Part shown: in pieces, positions 1-8,966 of the stretch
Numbering within the stretch: position 1 is the stretch's first letter
Layout: every line of letters starts with the position of its first letter
Assembly (NCBI GenBank): GCA_963751165.1
Contig: CAVVTP010000023.1
Location: 66,329 to 130,328 of the forward strand
Origin: Roseiarcus sp963751165
GTDB lineage: Bacteria; Pseudomonadota; Alphaproteobacteria; Rhizobiales; Beijerinckiaceae
Direction of reading: 5' to 3'
DNA: 64,000 nt
Made by a program: the position numbers and the translations under genes
The notes under the pieces: generated by a model
Database searches by the model: none
The model's input: only the letters and a program-made list of their open reading frames with translations
What the model was told of the DNA's origin: nothing

Positions 1-554
1 AGCGTGCGCAGGACAAATCTCTTGACAAGAGCTTTCAGTATGTTCATGATATGTTCTGAAAGCGCAACGGAAATCGTTCTTGTCCGCTCCCCGCGAACTC
101 GCCCCCGACTTGGGCGGAGATCGCCCCCTCTCAGCCTCAAGCATTGCGCATAGAAGGAAAGACGATACCGAGATGTTGATTGTCGGTCCGGGACCGCGCC
201 GCGCGGCGCCACGGAGAATTTTTCCAGCCGTTCAGCCGGCGGATTATGTCGTAAGACTCTGATAAGTAAAAGTTTCCCGGTGAAATTCTGCGAAAAATTC
301 TGACTTGAATTGACCGTTTTCGGAACGGTTTGGAAGGCCTGGCGAAATTTTTCAGCACACATGGAAGCTTTCCGTAGGAAAATCGCGGATCGCCGGAGTT
401 CCAGTCGATCGGAACCCTGCTTTGGCGGCGGCAGCGGGTCCGTAGGAAGTTTCCCTTTTCCGGAGTGGAACAAGCGGGGCGTTCTCGCATTGTGCGACGC
501 CATCAGACCTCATGTATGATTCCGTCCAGCCAAAATCGTTTGGAGCGCCGCGCC
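1..554. other. Intergenic region without a recognisable gene
   Basis: No reading frame here looks like a protein I recognise. The stretch is less GC-rich than its surroundings between about 240 and 380. It holds a promoter-like palindrome at 22-63 (listed separately) and a short hairpin with arms ACCGTT (313-318) and AACGGT (324-329) around a 5-nt loop, not followed by a T-run. It may contain the end of an upstream transcription unit and the leader of the GMC oxidoreductase gene that starts at 555. Confidence 0.5.
22..63 (+). promoter_or_regulatory. Promoter-like site overlapped by an inverted repeat
   Basis: TTGACA at 22-27 is followed after 17 nt by CATGAT at 45-50, a sigma-70-like arrangement. 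The arms GCTTTCAG (31-38) and CTGAAAGC (56-63) form a perfect 8-bp inverted repeat across the spacer and start region, as expected of a repressor-binding site. The nearest same-strand gene start is 490 bases away, so the target is unclear. It could also be a terminator of a gene outside the window. This is inference from motif layout only. Confidence 0.3.
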
Positions 555-2126
555 ATGGCTTTGCCGGACCACTACGACGTCATCGTCATCGGCAGCGGTC
601 CGGGAGGAGGATCGGTCGCGCATCGCCTGGCGCCGACGGGCAAGCGCATCCTGATGCTCGAGCGGGGCGGTTACCTGCCCCGCTCGCGCGCCAACTGGGA
701 CGCCAAAACAGTGTTTGTCGATGGCGCCTACCAGGCTCCGGAAACCTGGTACGGAAAGAACGGCGAGACGTTCCATCCCGGGCTGCACTACTGGGTCGGT
801 GGCAACTCCAAGATGTACGGGTCGGCGCTGTTCCGACTTCGGGAGCGCGATTTCGGCGAACTCCCGCACAAGGGCGGCGTCTCACCCGCCTGGCCGCTCG
901 GCTACGACGCGTTCGAGCCCTACTATTGTGAAGCCGAGGCGCTGTTCCATGTGCACGGGCTGCGCGGCGAGGATCCCAACGAGCCTTGGTCGAGCAAGCC
1001 CTACGCCTATCCGCCGGTCAGCCATGAGCCTCGCATCCAGGAGCTCAACGACAAGCTCACCGGCCTGGGGCTGCATCCGTTCCATCTGCCGCTGGGCATC
1101 CTTCTCGACGAGCGGGACGGCAAGCCCACGCCGACCAGCCCGTGCATCCGGTGCGACGCCTTTGACGGATTTCCCTGCCCGGTCAATGCAAAGGCGGACG
1201 CGCAGGTGATCTGCGTCGACCCGACGCTTGCGGCGCATCCCAACGTCACGCTGCTTACCGGCGCCTATGTGTCGAAGCTCGAGACAGACCCATCGGGACG
1301 TTCCGTCAGTCGCGTTCAAGTGACCCGCGACGGGCAGGAGGAGCAATATTCCGCCGACATCATCGTTGTCGCCTGCGGCGCGCTCAGCTCTGCTTTGCTG
1401 CTCCTGCGTTCGGTCTCGGATGCGCATCCTCGGGGTTTGGCGAACGGATCGGACCAGGTCGGGCGCAACTACATGCGCCACAACATGTCCATCCTGATGG
1501 CGCTCTTGAAGGAGCCCAACCATACGGTCTTCCAGAAGACGCTGGCGGTCAGCGATTATTATTTCAATTCGCCGGACTGGGACTATCCGTTGGGGCTGAT
1601 CCAGATGTGCGCCACCTCGCACGGCGAGCAGATCCGGGGCGAGGCGCTCCCCTCCTGGCTGTCCTTTCTACCGGAGACGCCGTTCGAGACCATGGCCGAG
1701 CATTCGATCGATTTCTGGCTGCAAAGCGAGGATCTGCCGCGGCCCGAAAACCGCATCTATTACGACGGGGACAAGGTCGTGCTCGACATCCACGAGAACA
1801 ACGAGGAGGCCCCGCGTCGCCTGAAGCAGAAACTGCAGGATCTGCTCGAGCCGATCGGGGCGCAAAAGCATCTGTTCGAGCGGCGACTGTATCTCGGCAA
1901 GAACATCCCGATCGGCGGCACCGCGCACCAGGCCGGTACCTGCCGCTTCGGCACGGACCCTGCGGCGTCGGTCTTGAACCTGGACTGCCGCGCCCACGAG
2001 GTGGACAACCTCTACGTCACCGACGCGAGTTTCTTTCCGTCGATCGGGGCGGTGAACCCGACGCTGACCATCATCGCCAACGCGCTCCGCGTCGCCGACC
2101 ACATCGCCGGCCGGCTGCGAGGATGA
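555..2126 (+). CDS. GMC family oxidoreductase (FAD-dependent)
   Basis: This 523-residue protein is a glucose-methanol-choline family flavoenzyme, probably oxidising an alcohol or sugar in the cytoplasm or at the membrane. The dinucleotide-binding motif GSGPGG lies at residues 13-18 and ERGG follows near 37. The C-terminal third has the family signature: GTCRFG, then VTDASFFPSIGAVNP near the end. A cysteine-rich stretch, CIRCDAFDGFPCPV, sits mid-protein, as in many alphaproteobacterial members. I chose the ATG at 555 because the FAD motif then lies at the usual distance; upstream in-frame codons add only an unlikely leader. The substrate cannot be read from sequence. The sugar and lactone genes downstream suggest a polyol or sugar. 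Confidence 0.88.
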   Translation: MALPDHYDVIVIGSGPGGGSVAHRLAPTGKRILMLERGGYLPRSRANWDAKTVFVDGAYQAPETWYGKNGETFHPGLHYWVGGNSKMYGSALFRLRERDFGELPHKGGVSPAWPLGYDAFEPYYCEAEALFHVHGLRGEDPNEPWSSKPYAYPPVSHEPRIQELNDKLTGLGLHPFHLPLGILLDERDGKPTPTSPCIRCDAFDGFPCPVNAKADAQVICVDPTLAAHPNVTLLTGAYVSKLETDPSGRSVSRVQVTRDGQEEQYSADIIVVACGALSSALLLLRSVSDAHPRGLANGSDQVGRNYMRHNMSILMALLKEPNHTVFQKTLAVSDYYFNSPDWDYPLGLIQMCATSHGEQIRGEALPSWLSFLPETPFETMAEHSIDFWLQSEDLPRPENRIYYDGDKVVLDIHENNEEAPRRLKQKLQDLLEPIGAQKHLFERRLYLGKNIPIGGTAHQAGTCRFGTDPAASVLNLDCRAHEVDNLYVTDASFFPSIGAVNPTLTIIANALRVADHIAGRLRG

Positions 2127-2143
2127 ACTCGGCGGGCGGGACC

Positions 2144-2362
2144 CTACCCTGCCCAGCGCGAGCAGGGCAGGCCCGCTACGGGCGCCTCGACAGTGATGAT
2201 GCCGCCATCGAGCGGGTCGTCCGCCGTGTCCTTGTCGGCGATCGCCCAGCGCCTGGAGGTGACGAAGAGTGTCTTCAGGTCCGAACCGCCGAACGCGACC
2301 ATGGTCGGGAATTTGAACGGCACGCTGAGCTCACGCTCCAAGCGGCCGCCCAACGTCTGGCC
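2144..2362 (-). pseudogene. C-terminal remnant of an SMP-30/gluconolactonase gene
   Basis: Read on the minus strand, the last 70 or so codons match the C-terminal strand pattern of SMP-30/gluconolactonase/LRE proteins: a PTMVAFGG-type motif, then LFVTS, then a DGGIITVEAPVAGLP ending. The first two thirds of the gene are absent; the sequence further upstream on that strand is low-complexity GC-rich DNA with no homologous frame. It is therefore a 3-prime fragment, not a functional gene. An intact SMP-30 gene lies 2 kb downstream on the other strand, so the fragment could come from an older copy of the same module. Confidence 0.65.
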
Positions 2363-2674
2363 GGCCTCGGCAAGGGAGGATTGCAACCTGCCACGGCGGC
2401 GGCAGGCGATTTCCTCCCCCACAAAGCGACCTCAAAGCGGGGGAGTTGCACAATGCGAAGCATGGTGGAGGGGCGAGGGGTCAACAAATAAAGCTGTAAG
2501 CACCTGTCGGCGGCGGCTTTGCGGCGGCATTCCAGAGTCCGCTGGCATCCCGCGCGCAACCTCGACCGGATAACCGGCGTTGAGATACGCGAGAACAGAA
2601 AGGCCTAGGCATCCTGTCGAGGCGGCAGAGGATGATCGCAGCCAGCTCGATCACGCACACGAGGACCGCGGCTC

Positions 2675-3148
2675 ATGACTACTTCCAACATCCTCATCCT
2701 CGTGGTGCGATACGGCTTGGTCGTGCTGTTCTTTCCGGCCAGCGCACTCGACAAGATCTTCAATTTCCATGGCGCCGTGAAGCAGGCCTCGGAGGTGTTC
2801 AAGCCACCCTGGCTAGCTGGCGCGGTGATCGTGGTCGGGATCTTCGTCGAACTCGTCATGCCGCTCGGCATATTGACGGGGGTTGCGGACCGGCTCGCTG
2901 CCTTCATCATGGCGGGTTACTGCGCAGTGACCGCCCTCCTGTTCAAACGGTTCTGGCAGCCAGGCGACTTCTGGCAAGCCGGGGACAGCAAGGGCCGCGA
3001 CCTGTTCTGGGATTTCTTGAAGAACTTTTCGCTCGCCTCGGGCTTTCTGCTGATCACAATCGGCCTCAACGGCCACGCCTGGCGTCAGTTCGTGGCCGAC
3101 CCGTTCTCGTCCTCGCACCCTTACGTGGCGTCCACACCGACGCCATGA
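2675..3148 (+). CDS. DoxX family membrane protein
   Basis: This 157-residue protein has four hydrophobic segments (about residues 6-24, 47-68, 70-90 and 115-135) and the overall look of the DoxX/SURF4 family, including the early RYGLVVLFFPASALDK region. DoxX proteins are integral inner-membrane proteins; some act as subunits of quinone-linked oxidoreductases, but most are uncharacterised. It begins the same-strand series DoxX, cupin, VOC, SMP-30 with 16-28-base gaps, so it is probably co-transcribed with them. A role as a membrane electron-transfer partner for the GMC enzyme is a guess. Confidence 0.75.
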   Translation: MTTSNILILVVRYGLVVLFFPASALDKIFNFHGAVKQASEVFKPPWLAGAVIVVGIFVELVMPLGILTGVADRLAAFIMAGYCAVTALLFKRFWQPGDFWQAGDSKGRDLFWDFLKNFSLASGFLLITIGLNGHAWRQFVADPFSSSHPYVASTPTP

Positions 3149-3164
3149 CGTCTGGAGGTCTCCG

Positions 3165-3671
3165 ATGCGCAGTCCTTTTTTGATGATGGCGTCCGCGGCC
3201 GAGGGCGGCGCGGCGGCGGCCGACGCCAAGAGCGGGCCCAAGCCGAGCATCGCGTACTGGCATCTTTGGACCGACGCGGCCGGCGTCAGCCACCAGAAGC
3301 AATGCGCACTGACGAAATTTGAACTGAAGCGCGTGGGGGGCGCCGCGCCGCAGTGGAACAACAAGCACGAAAAAGTCCCGTCCACCGTTGTCGTGACGGT
3401 TCAGCCGGTCGGCTGGGTCGGCGACTGGCACGAGAACCCGGCGCCGCAATGGATCGTCGTGCTGTCGGGCCGCTGGTGGATCGAGAGCATGGACGGCACG
3501 CGTATCGAGCAGGGGCCAGGCGAGTTTTCCTTCGGCGAGGACCAGAACTGCAAACAGACTGCAGACGGCCGGAAGGGGCACCGTTCAGGCACGATCGGCG
3601 ATCAGCCCGCCGTATTGATGACGGTGCAGCTCCACATCGACCCGCGCCGCGAGCCCTGCCACATCAGCTGA
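3165..3671 (+). CDS. Cupin-fold protein
   Basis: This 168-residue protein has a cupin-like beta-barrel pattern: a GDWHENPAPQWIVVLSGRWWIE stretch in the middle carries the typical first cupin motif with a metal-ligand histidine, and a glycine-rich PGEFSFGED turn follows. A start codon preceded by CTGGAGG supports the ATG at 3165. It sits between the DoxX and VOC genes with short gaps, indicating an operon. Small cupins of this kind are isomerases, dioxygenases or ligand binders; no specific reaction can be assigned. The first 25 residues are alanine and glycine rich and may be flexible. Confidence 0.65.
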   Translation: MRSPFLMMASAAEGGAAAADAKSGPKPSIAYWHLWTDAAGVSHQKQCALTKFELKRVGGAAPQWNNKHEKVPSTVVVTVQPVGWVGDWHENPAPQWIVVLSGRWWIESMDGTRIEQGPGEFSFGEDQNCKQTADGRKGHRSGTIGDQPAVLMTVQLHIDPRREPCHIS

Positions 3672-3698
3672 GACCGTCGTCCGGCCGGGAGTTAAGCA

Positions 3699-4550
3699 AT
3701 GAGCGCGCAGAAGCTGCAAGCCATCACCGGCTTCAGCCTCGTCACGGCCGATCTCCCTCGCCTCGTCCGATTTTATTGCGAGGTGCTGGGCTTCGCTGCG
3801 CACGGCGAAGTCAAGCCGATCGACCAAGCGGAGATGACGCTGCTCGGTCTCTCCGGCCGCGGCCGGCGTCAAGTTTTGAGCCTTGGACGAGAGATCCTGT
3901 CGATCGATGAGTTCGAACAGGCCGGCCGGCCGTATCCGGCAAAGAGCGACGCGGCTTCGCTGTGGTTCCAGCACCTCGCTCTCGTCGTCTTTGACATCCA
4001 CGAGGCCTATGCTCGCCTACGCGACATTGTCCCCATCTCGCAGGGACAGCCGCAGAAACTGCCGAGCTACGACGCCAGCGTGCAGGCCTTCAAGTTCCGC
4101 GACCCCGACCTGCATCCGCTGGAATTGCTGCAATTTGCCCCAGGAAAGACGCCGGACGCGTGGCGCGACCGCCGCAAGCACGGAGGGCAGATCGGCCTCG
4201 GCATCGATCATACGGCAATGAGCGTCGCCGATGCGGATCGAAGCGCCGAGTTTTATCGCGTCCTCGGATTGGCGGTCGGCGATCGCACGCTCAACCACGG
4301 GCCCGGCCAGCAACGCCTCGATGGCCTCAGCGACGTCGAGGTTCTGGTCGTCTCGATGAACCCGCCGGAACAAGGGACGCCGCATCTCGAACTGCTAGGC
4401 TATCGCAGGCCGAAAGGCGAGGTCGGTCCAAAACTGCGAGCCAACGACATTGCCGCGACACGCATCGTCTGGCGCGGGCGTAGGACCAGCTTGATCGTCG
4501 ACCCGGACGGGCATCCGCAGCAGGTTCAGGCGCAAGGAGAATGCCCATGA
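3699..4550 (+). CDS. Two-domain VOC (glyoxalase/dioxygenase fold) protein
   Basis: The 283-residue product contains two vicinal-oxygen-chelate modules, roughly residues 8-145 and 165-275. The first begins with GFSLVTADLPRLVRFYCEVLGF and the second with IDHTAMSVADADRSAEFYRVLGL, both standard VOC openings. Fused pairs form one metal-dependent active site in extradiol dioxygenases and glyoxalase-like enzymes. GGGAG upstream supports the ATG at 3699. Its stop codon overlaps the start of the SMP-30 gene, which implies translational coupling. The substrate is unknown; context suggests a sugar- or lactone-derived intermediate. Confidence 0.8.
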   Translation: MSAQKLQAITGFSLVTADLPRLVRFYCEVLGFAAHGEVKPIDQAEMTLLGLSGRGRRQVLSLGREILSIDEFEQAGRPYPAKSDAASLWFQHLALVVFDIHEAYARLRDIVPISQGQPQKLPSYDASVQAFKFRDPDLHPLELLQFAPGKTPDAWRDRRKHGGQIGLGIDHTAMSVADADRSAEFYRVLGLAVGDRTLNHGPGQQRLDGLSDVEVLVVSMNPPEQGTPHLELLGYRRPKGEVGPKLRANDIAATRIVWRGRRTSLIVDPDGHPQQVQAQGECP

Positions 4551-5524
4551 CCGATGACACGTCGCTTCGGCCGGGACGCCTGTTGCGCAGGGCGGGAGCG
4601 CCTGAGCGGATAGAAAATTTCCAGGGCGTGCAGATCGACGATCCCCGGCTGGCCGAGGTCCTGAGCCCGGAGGCAATGCTGCTATGCCTCTATGATGGAA
4701 CCGTGCACGGCGAGGGACCGGTCTGGCGTGAGGCGGACAACAGCCTCTACTGGTCGGACGTGCCGAATCGCCGGCTGTTGCGGTGGCATTTCGGCGACGG
4801 GCGCGTGACGGTCGCGATCGACGGCACGGACTTCATGAACGGCAACGCGTTGGACTCGGAAGGTCGACTTGTGCATTGCGAGCACGGGCGGCGTTGTATC
4901 AGCCGCTCCAACGGCGACGGCGCCGCCGAGCCGATCGTCACGCATTTCGAGGGCAAGCGCCTGAACTCGCCCAACGACATCGTCGTCGCAGCCGACGGCG
5001 CCATCTGGTTCACCGACCCAACCTTCGGGCTATTGATGCCGAGCCAGGGCAGCCTTGCCGACCCGGAGCTCGACCATCGCAGCGTGTACCGGTTCGACCC
5101 CGTCAGCGGCAAACTGCGCCGGATGGCTGATTTCGAACAACCCAATGGGCTCGCCTTCGCGCCGAATGGCCGAACGCTGTACGTGTCGGACACTGCATTG
5201 TCGCTCAACGAGATTCCCGGACCGCAGACCGGCCGCACCCACGAGATCCAGGCCTTTGACGTCGCCGAGGACGGCGCGCTCTCCGGCCGGCGGCTTTTCT
5301 ATCACACCGACCATGGGGTCCCGGACGGATTCAAGGTCGATGCGCGGGGCTGGGTATGGACCACGGCCGGCGACGGCATTCATGTCATCGGCCCCGATCG
5401 CACGCCGCTCGGCTACATCCCAGCCCCCGCCATCTGCTCCAATTGCGCGTTCGGCGGCCCTTCGATCACGAGGCTCTTCATCACCGCCACGAATTACCTG
5501 CTCGCCATCGATCTTCTCGCGTGA
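4547..5524 (+). CDS. SMP-30/gluconolactonase/LRE family protein
   Basis: This 325-residue beta-propeller lactonase-like protein carries the family hallmarks: GEGPVWREADNSLYWSDV near residue 50, a LNSPNDIVVAADG segment with the metal-binding Asn-Asp, PNGLAFAPNG, and VPDGFKVDARG with a metal-ligand Asp. These proteins hydrolyse sugar lactones such as gluconolactone using a divalent metal. Two ATGs are possible (4541 and 4547); 4547 has better spacing from AAGGAG and overlaps the VOC stop as ATGA, so I prefer it. It probably acts after a sugar dehydrogenase that makes a lactone, such as the nearby SDR or GMC enzyme. Confidence 0.87.
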   Translation: MTDDTSLRPGRLLRRAGAPERIENFQGVQIDDPRLAEVLSPEAMLLCLYDGTVHGEGPVWREADNSLYWSDVPNRRLLRWHFGDGRVTVAIDGTDFMNGNALDSEGRLVHCEHGRRCISRSNGDGAAEPIVTHFEGKRLNSPNDIVVAADGAIWFTDPTFGLLMPSQGSLADPELDHRSVYRFDPVSGKLRRMADFEQPNGLAFAPNGRTLYVSDTALSLNEIPGPQTGRTHEIQAFDVAEDGALSGRRLFYHTDHGVPDGFKVDARGWVWTTAGDGIHVIGPDRTPLGYIPAPAICSNCAFGGPSITRLFITATNYLLAIDLLA

Positions 5525-5544
5525 CGCCGAGAACGCCCGGAGCG

Positions 5545-6312
5545 CTACAGCCCCACGCTGCTCTGCATCATCCCGCCGTCGGCGAAGATCGTGGTCGCGG
5601 TCAGGTAGCTTGCTCCATCGCCGGCAAGAAAAACGACAACATTTGCGATCTCTTCCGGCCGCGCCATGCGGCGGAGCGGGATAGCGGCGTCGAGCTTCGC
5701 CATCAGCGCAGGGTCTTTCATTGTTGAAATATTGATCGGAGTTGCGACCGCGCCGGGACCCACGCCAACGACCAGAACGCCGTGCGGCGCCAACTCGACG
5801 CCTGCCGTCCGCGTCAACATCCGCATGCCGCCTTTGGCCAGACAATAGGCGATGTTGCCGGGCATGGGCCAATCCTCATGGACTGAGGTGATGTTGATGA
5901 TCCGCCCGCCTCCGCCCTGCTTGAGCATCTGCTTCGCGGCAAGCTGGACGCCGAAAAAGGCGCTCTTGAGATTGATCTCCAGGACCCGATCGTACTGAGC
6001 CTCGGTCGTGTCGAGCACGGAGGTGCGCGTCTCGACGCCGGCATTGTTCACCATGATGTCGAGGCGTCCGAACTTGGTCACCGCGGCGTCGAGGAGGCGC
6101 TGCAGTTGGTCGATCCGGCTGACATCCGCGTCCACGCCGATCGCCTGATCGCCAAGCGAAACGATCTCGCGCTCCAAAGCCTCGGTCGCTTCGGGATGAA
6201 CGACGTAATCGATGACGATACTGGCCCCGGCCTTTGCAAGCGCCAATGCGATCGCCATTCCAATTCCACTGTTGCCGCCGGTGACGACCGCGACCTTGCC
6301 GTTCAGCGACAT
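5545..6312 (-). CDS. SDR family oxidoreductase, glucose-1-dehydrogenase-like
   Basis: The 255-residue protein is a classical short-chain dehydrogenase: TGGNSGIGMA nucleotide-binding motif near residue 12, NNAG near 90, and a YCLAKGG active-site Tyr-Lys pair. A second feature, a C-terminal FADGG, is usual for this group. Close relatives include glucose 1-dehydrogenases and other sugar oxidising SDRs, making a sugar lactone from an aldose a plausible reaction. The start at 6312 gives MSLNGKVAVVTGG; upstream in-frame codons would add an atypical leader. It is convergent with the SMP-30 gene, with only 20 bases between stops. Confidence 0.85.
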   Translation of the reverse strand: MSLNGKVAVVTGGNSGIGMAIALALAKAGASIVIDYVVHPEATEALEREIVSLGDQAIGVDADVSRIDQLQRLLDAAVTKFGRLDIMVNNAGVETRTSVLDTTEAQYDRVLEINLKSAFFGVQLAAKQMLKQGGGGRIINITSVHEDWPMPGNIAYCLAKGGMRMLTRTAGVELAPHGVLVVGVGPGAVATPINISTMKDPALMAKLDAAIPLRRMARPEEIANVVVFLAGDGASYLTATTIFADGGMMQSSVGL

Positions 6313-6724
6313 TGCGTTTCTCCACTGGCCCGGAGCCGAAAAGACGTCGCGCTCTTCAGTCGAACATCCGGCCGACCTCAGCATAGACAGTCGCAAAGAG
6401 CAAAGTCGGCGCGCGTCCTTCAGCGGCACGGCTTATAACCCGATCGCCTCGGCGCCGGTTCCACGTTCCGTGACCGGATGTCGGTGACGAACGCTTCAAC
6501 GGACTTCTGGGGCTGATGAGAGGCGGACGAGATTCGGCGCGCTTCGGCGGCGTCGCTCTACGACCTTCCGGTCTGCTTGACCACGCGGGTCGCAAGCGTC
6601 AGCGTCCGGAAGGCAAGCGGCCCTGCGCAGATCACTGTCCTCGTTCTCGACGCCGAAGTAACGTGTCGTCGACGGATTGGCCGCGAAGCGATAGAGGCAA
6701 AGGTTCGATTGGAGGAGAGATTGG
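6313..6724. other. Divergent intergenic region, no gene recognised
   Basis: This 412-base gap separates the leftward SDR gene from the rightward epimerase gene, so it should contain promoters for both. No open frame has recognisable protein features. A strong ribosome-binding sequence, GGAGGAGAG, stands just before the epimerase start at 6725. I found no clear operator or conventional promoter hexamers. Confidence 0.4.
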
Positions 6725-7627
6725 ATGAATAAGCTAGGCGTACATGCCTTCGTATGGGCGAAGGGTTGGAGCAACGAGGAGTGCGCGCGCGCAGTTGGCA
6801 ATAGCGCCGAGGTGGGTTTCGATCTGATCGAAATCGCCGCGCTCGACCCGAAATCGGTCGACGTGAATTTCACCCGCAGTCAGCTCGAGAAAGCCGGGAT
6901 CGGCTGCACCACCTCGCTTGGGCTCGGCGCCAACGAGGACATCTCCAGCAACGACCGCGAGAACGAGAAGCGCGGGCAAGCCAAGCTGGAGCAGGCGATT
7001 GCAATGGCGCGCGACGTCGGCGCCACGCATGTCTGCGGCATTCTCGAATCCGCCTTCCAGAAATATCACGCGCCGACCACGCCCGAGGGCGTGAAGCGCT
7101 CGGCCGAGGTCCTGCGGCGTGTCGCCGAAATTGCTGCGAGGAGCAACATCACGCTCGGGCTCGAGGTGGTGAACCGCTACGAATCCAACGTGCTCAACAC
7201 CGCTTCGCAGGCGGTCGAAATGTGTAAGCGGATCGGCGCGCCGAACGTGAAGGTGCATCTCGACGTCTACCACATGAACATCGAGGAGTCTGACATTCAG
7301 CAGGCGATTCTCGAAACCGGCGAACACCTCGGCTATTTCCACACCGGCGATTCTCATCGCGGCTACATGGGTTCGGGTTCCATCGACCTTGCCGGCGTGT
7401 TCCGCGCTCTGGTGAAGTCGGGCTACAAGGGACCGATCACCTTCGAGTCGTTCTCGTCCCGCGTGGTTGGTCAGCCGCTCGAAGGAATTCTCGGCATATG
7501 GCGCAACCTATGGGAAGACAGCCGCGATCTGGCCGAGCATGCGCTGATGTACACGCGCGCCCAGCTCAAGGCGGCGCGCGAGGCTCAGAAGCAGGCGGAA
7601 CGCAGCCGGCTGCCCTGGCCCGACTAA
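6725..7627 (+). CDS. Sugar phosphate isomerase/epimerase, tagatose-3-epimerase type
   Basis: This 300-residue TIM-barrel protein belongs to the xylose-isomerase-like AP_endonuc_2 superfamily, close to D-tagatose/D-psicose 3-epimerases. The four expected metal-site segments are present: GLEVVNRYE (Glu), HLDVYHMNIEE (Asp), HTGDSHRG (His) and ITFESFSS (Glu). Such enzymes epimerise free ketoses at C3 using Mn or Co. GGAGGAGAG precedes the ATG. The tail after residue 270 is charged and extends slightly beyond the barrel. It sits among SDR and lactonase genes, suggesting catabolism of an uncommon sugar; the exact substrate is not determinable. Confidence 0.85.
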   Translation: MNKLGVHAFVWAKGWSNEECARAVGNSAEVGFDLIEIAALDPKSVDVNFTRSQLEKAGIGCTTSLGLGANEDISSNDRENEKRGQAKLEQAIAMARDVGATHVCGILESAFQKYHAPTTPEGVKRSAEVLRRVAEIAARSNITLGLEVVNRYESNVLNTASQAVEMCKRIGAPNVKVHLDVYHMNIEESDIQQAILETGEHLGYFHTGDSHRGYMGSGSIDLAGVFRALVKSGYKGPITFESFSSRVVGQPLEGILGIWRNLWEDSRDLAEHALMYTRAQLKAAREAQKQAERSRLPWPD

Positions 7628-7703
7628 GCGCCCAAAGGGCCGATAGCGACGGTCTCGCAGGAACCCGCTAAACTAATAGCAGCCAGAGTCACGAGGCTTC
7701 CAT

Positions 7704-8465
7704 ATGTCCTATGCCCGCTATCCGTCGCTGCTTGACAAGGTCGTCTTCATTACCGGCGGCGGATCGGGGATCGGCGCGGCGATGGTCGAGGCCTTCGTGG
7801 CGCAGAAGGCGAACGTCGCCTTCGTCGACATCCAGACCGAGCCGTCGAAGGCGCTTGCCGCCAGACTCGGCGCCTCCGGACCCGCGCCCCTGTTCGTCAA
7901 ATGCGACCTCACTGACCTGACCGCGCTCGAGGCGGCGATGGAGGAAGTCCTTCAGCGGCTCGGGCCGATCGGCGTTCTGATCAACAACGCGGCGAACGAC
8001 CAGCGGCAGGACGCGGACGAGGTCAGCGAAGAGGACTGGGACCGGGCGATCGCGCTCAATCTCAAGCATCAGTTCTTCGCCGCCCAGATCGCGCGCCGCT
8101 CGATGCGCGAACTCGGCGGCGGCTCGATCGTCAATTTCTCGTCGACGGCCTGGATGATCGGCATTGCCCGCATGTCGGTCTATTCGGCCGCTAAGGCGGC
8201 GATCGTCGGGCTGACGAAGAGCCTCGCGCGCGAGTTCGGTCCCGACAACATCCGCGTCAACGCGATCGCTCCGGGCGCCGTGATCACCGACCGTCAGCGG
8301 CGCCTGTGGATGAGCGAAGCGGACATCGCGGCTTTCCGCGAGCGCCAATGCATCAACCGCAGCCTGATGGCCGAAGACGTGGCGCGGCTCGCGCTCTTCC
8401 TCTCCGCCCAGGACAGCGAGATGATCACCAAGCAATGTTTTCTTGTCGACGGCGGATTGCGCTAG
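7704..8465 (+). CDS. SDR family oxidoreductase, xylose-dehydrogenase-like
   Basis: The 253-residue protein has TGGGSGIGAA near residue 18, NNAAND near 93, an active-site YSAAKAA, and a C-terminal LVDGG. Its N-terminus (MSYARYPSLLDKVVFITGG) and the NLKHQFF segment resemble the NAD-dependent D-xylose 1-dehydrogenase XylB of Caulobacter, from memory of that protein. A reaction making an aldonolactone from an aldose is therefore likely, which the SMP-30 lactonase could then open. It follows the epimerase by 76 bases on the same strand and may share its transcript. Confidence 0.82.
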   Translation: MSYARYPSLLDKVVFITGGGSGIGAAMVEAFVAQKANVAFVDIQTEPSKALAARLGASGPAPLFVKCDLTDLTALEAAMEEVLQRLGPIGVLINNAANDQRQDADEVSEEDWDRAIALNLKHQFFAAQIARRSMRELGGGSIVNFSSTAWMIGIARMSVYSAAKAAIVGLTKSLAREFGPDNIRVNAIAPGAVITDRQRRLWMSEADIAAFRERQCINRSLMAEDVARLALFLSAQDSEMITKQCFLVDGGLR

Positions 8466-8966
8466 CGCGGGTTCAGGCCCGTTTGGCCCTAGGCGTGTCT
8501 GCTGGCGTGTTCGTGTCCTTTGTGCTTAATCATCGTGTCTTTTGAAGGAATATCTACAAGAGGCATGAAGAAGTTCCGCAGAGGACCGGAAGAAGCAGGG
8601 GTAAGGACCGAAGCGAGACGGATCTTTACGCCGCTGGACTTGGACCTCGGGTTGGGAGTCCGAGGCGCGATGTCCTTCTCTTTTTCGCTCCTGTCTGGCC
8701 TCCCACCGCCTTCCTGTTCCAACTCGCGCGCTTCCTATCTTGGGCCAATGGGCCGCCTCCCGCAGAGACTTGCGTGGATTTGGGCTCGGCATCGCTTCCG
8801 CTTGGCTTCGGCGCCTCAGCGGCGAGCCTTACAACCGGATTACAATCTGCTGAAGCGTAGAGTTAATTAAAGCGGCTTTAAATCTTGATCGGAACGAGTG
8901 ACCGGCGCATCCTTTCCGTTCCGCCGCGGCTGGAGAACAAGGCCGCACGACTTTGGGAGAGAGGGA
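8466..8966. other. Intergenic region without a recognisable gene
   Basis: About 500 bases with mixed composition. Short frames exist on both strands, but none has protein-like composition or family resemblance. It separates the SDR gene from the CBS-domain gene. GAGAGAGGG before 8967 is the ribosome-binding site of the CBS gene. A run TTAATTAAAG around 8864-8873 is the most AT-rich point and may be part of that gene's promoter. Confidence 0.4.
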
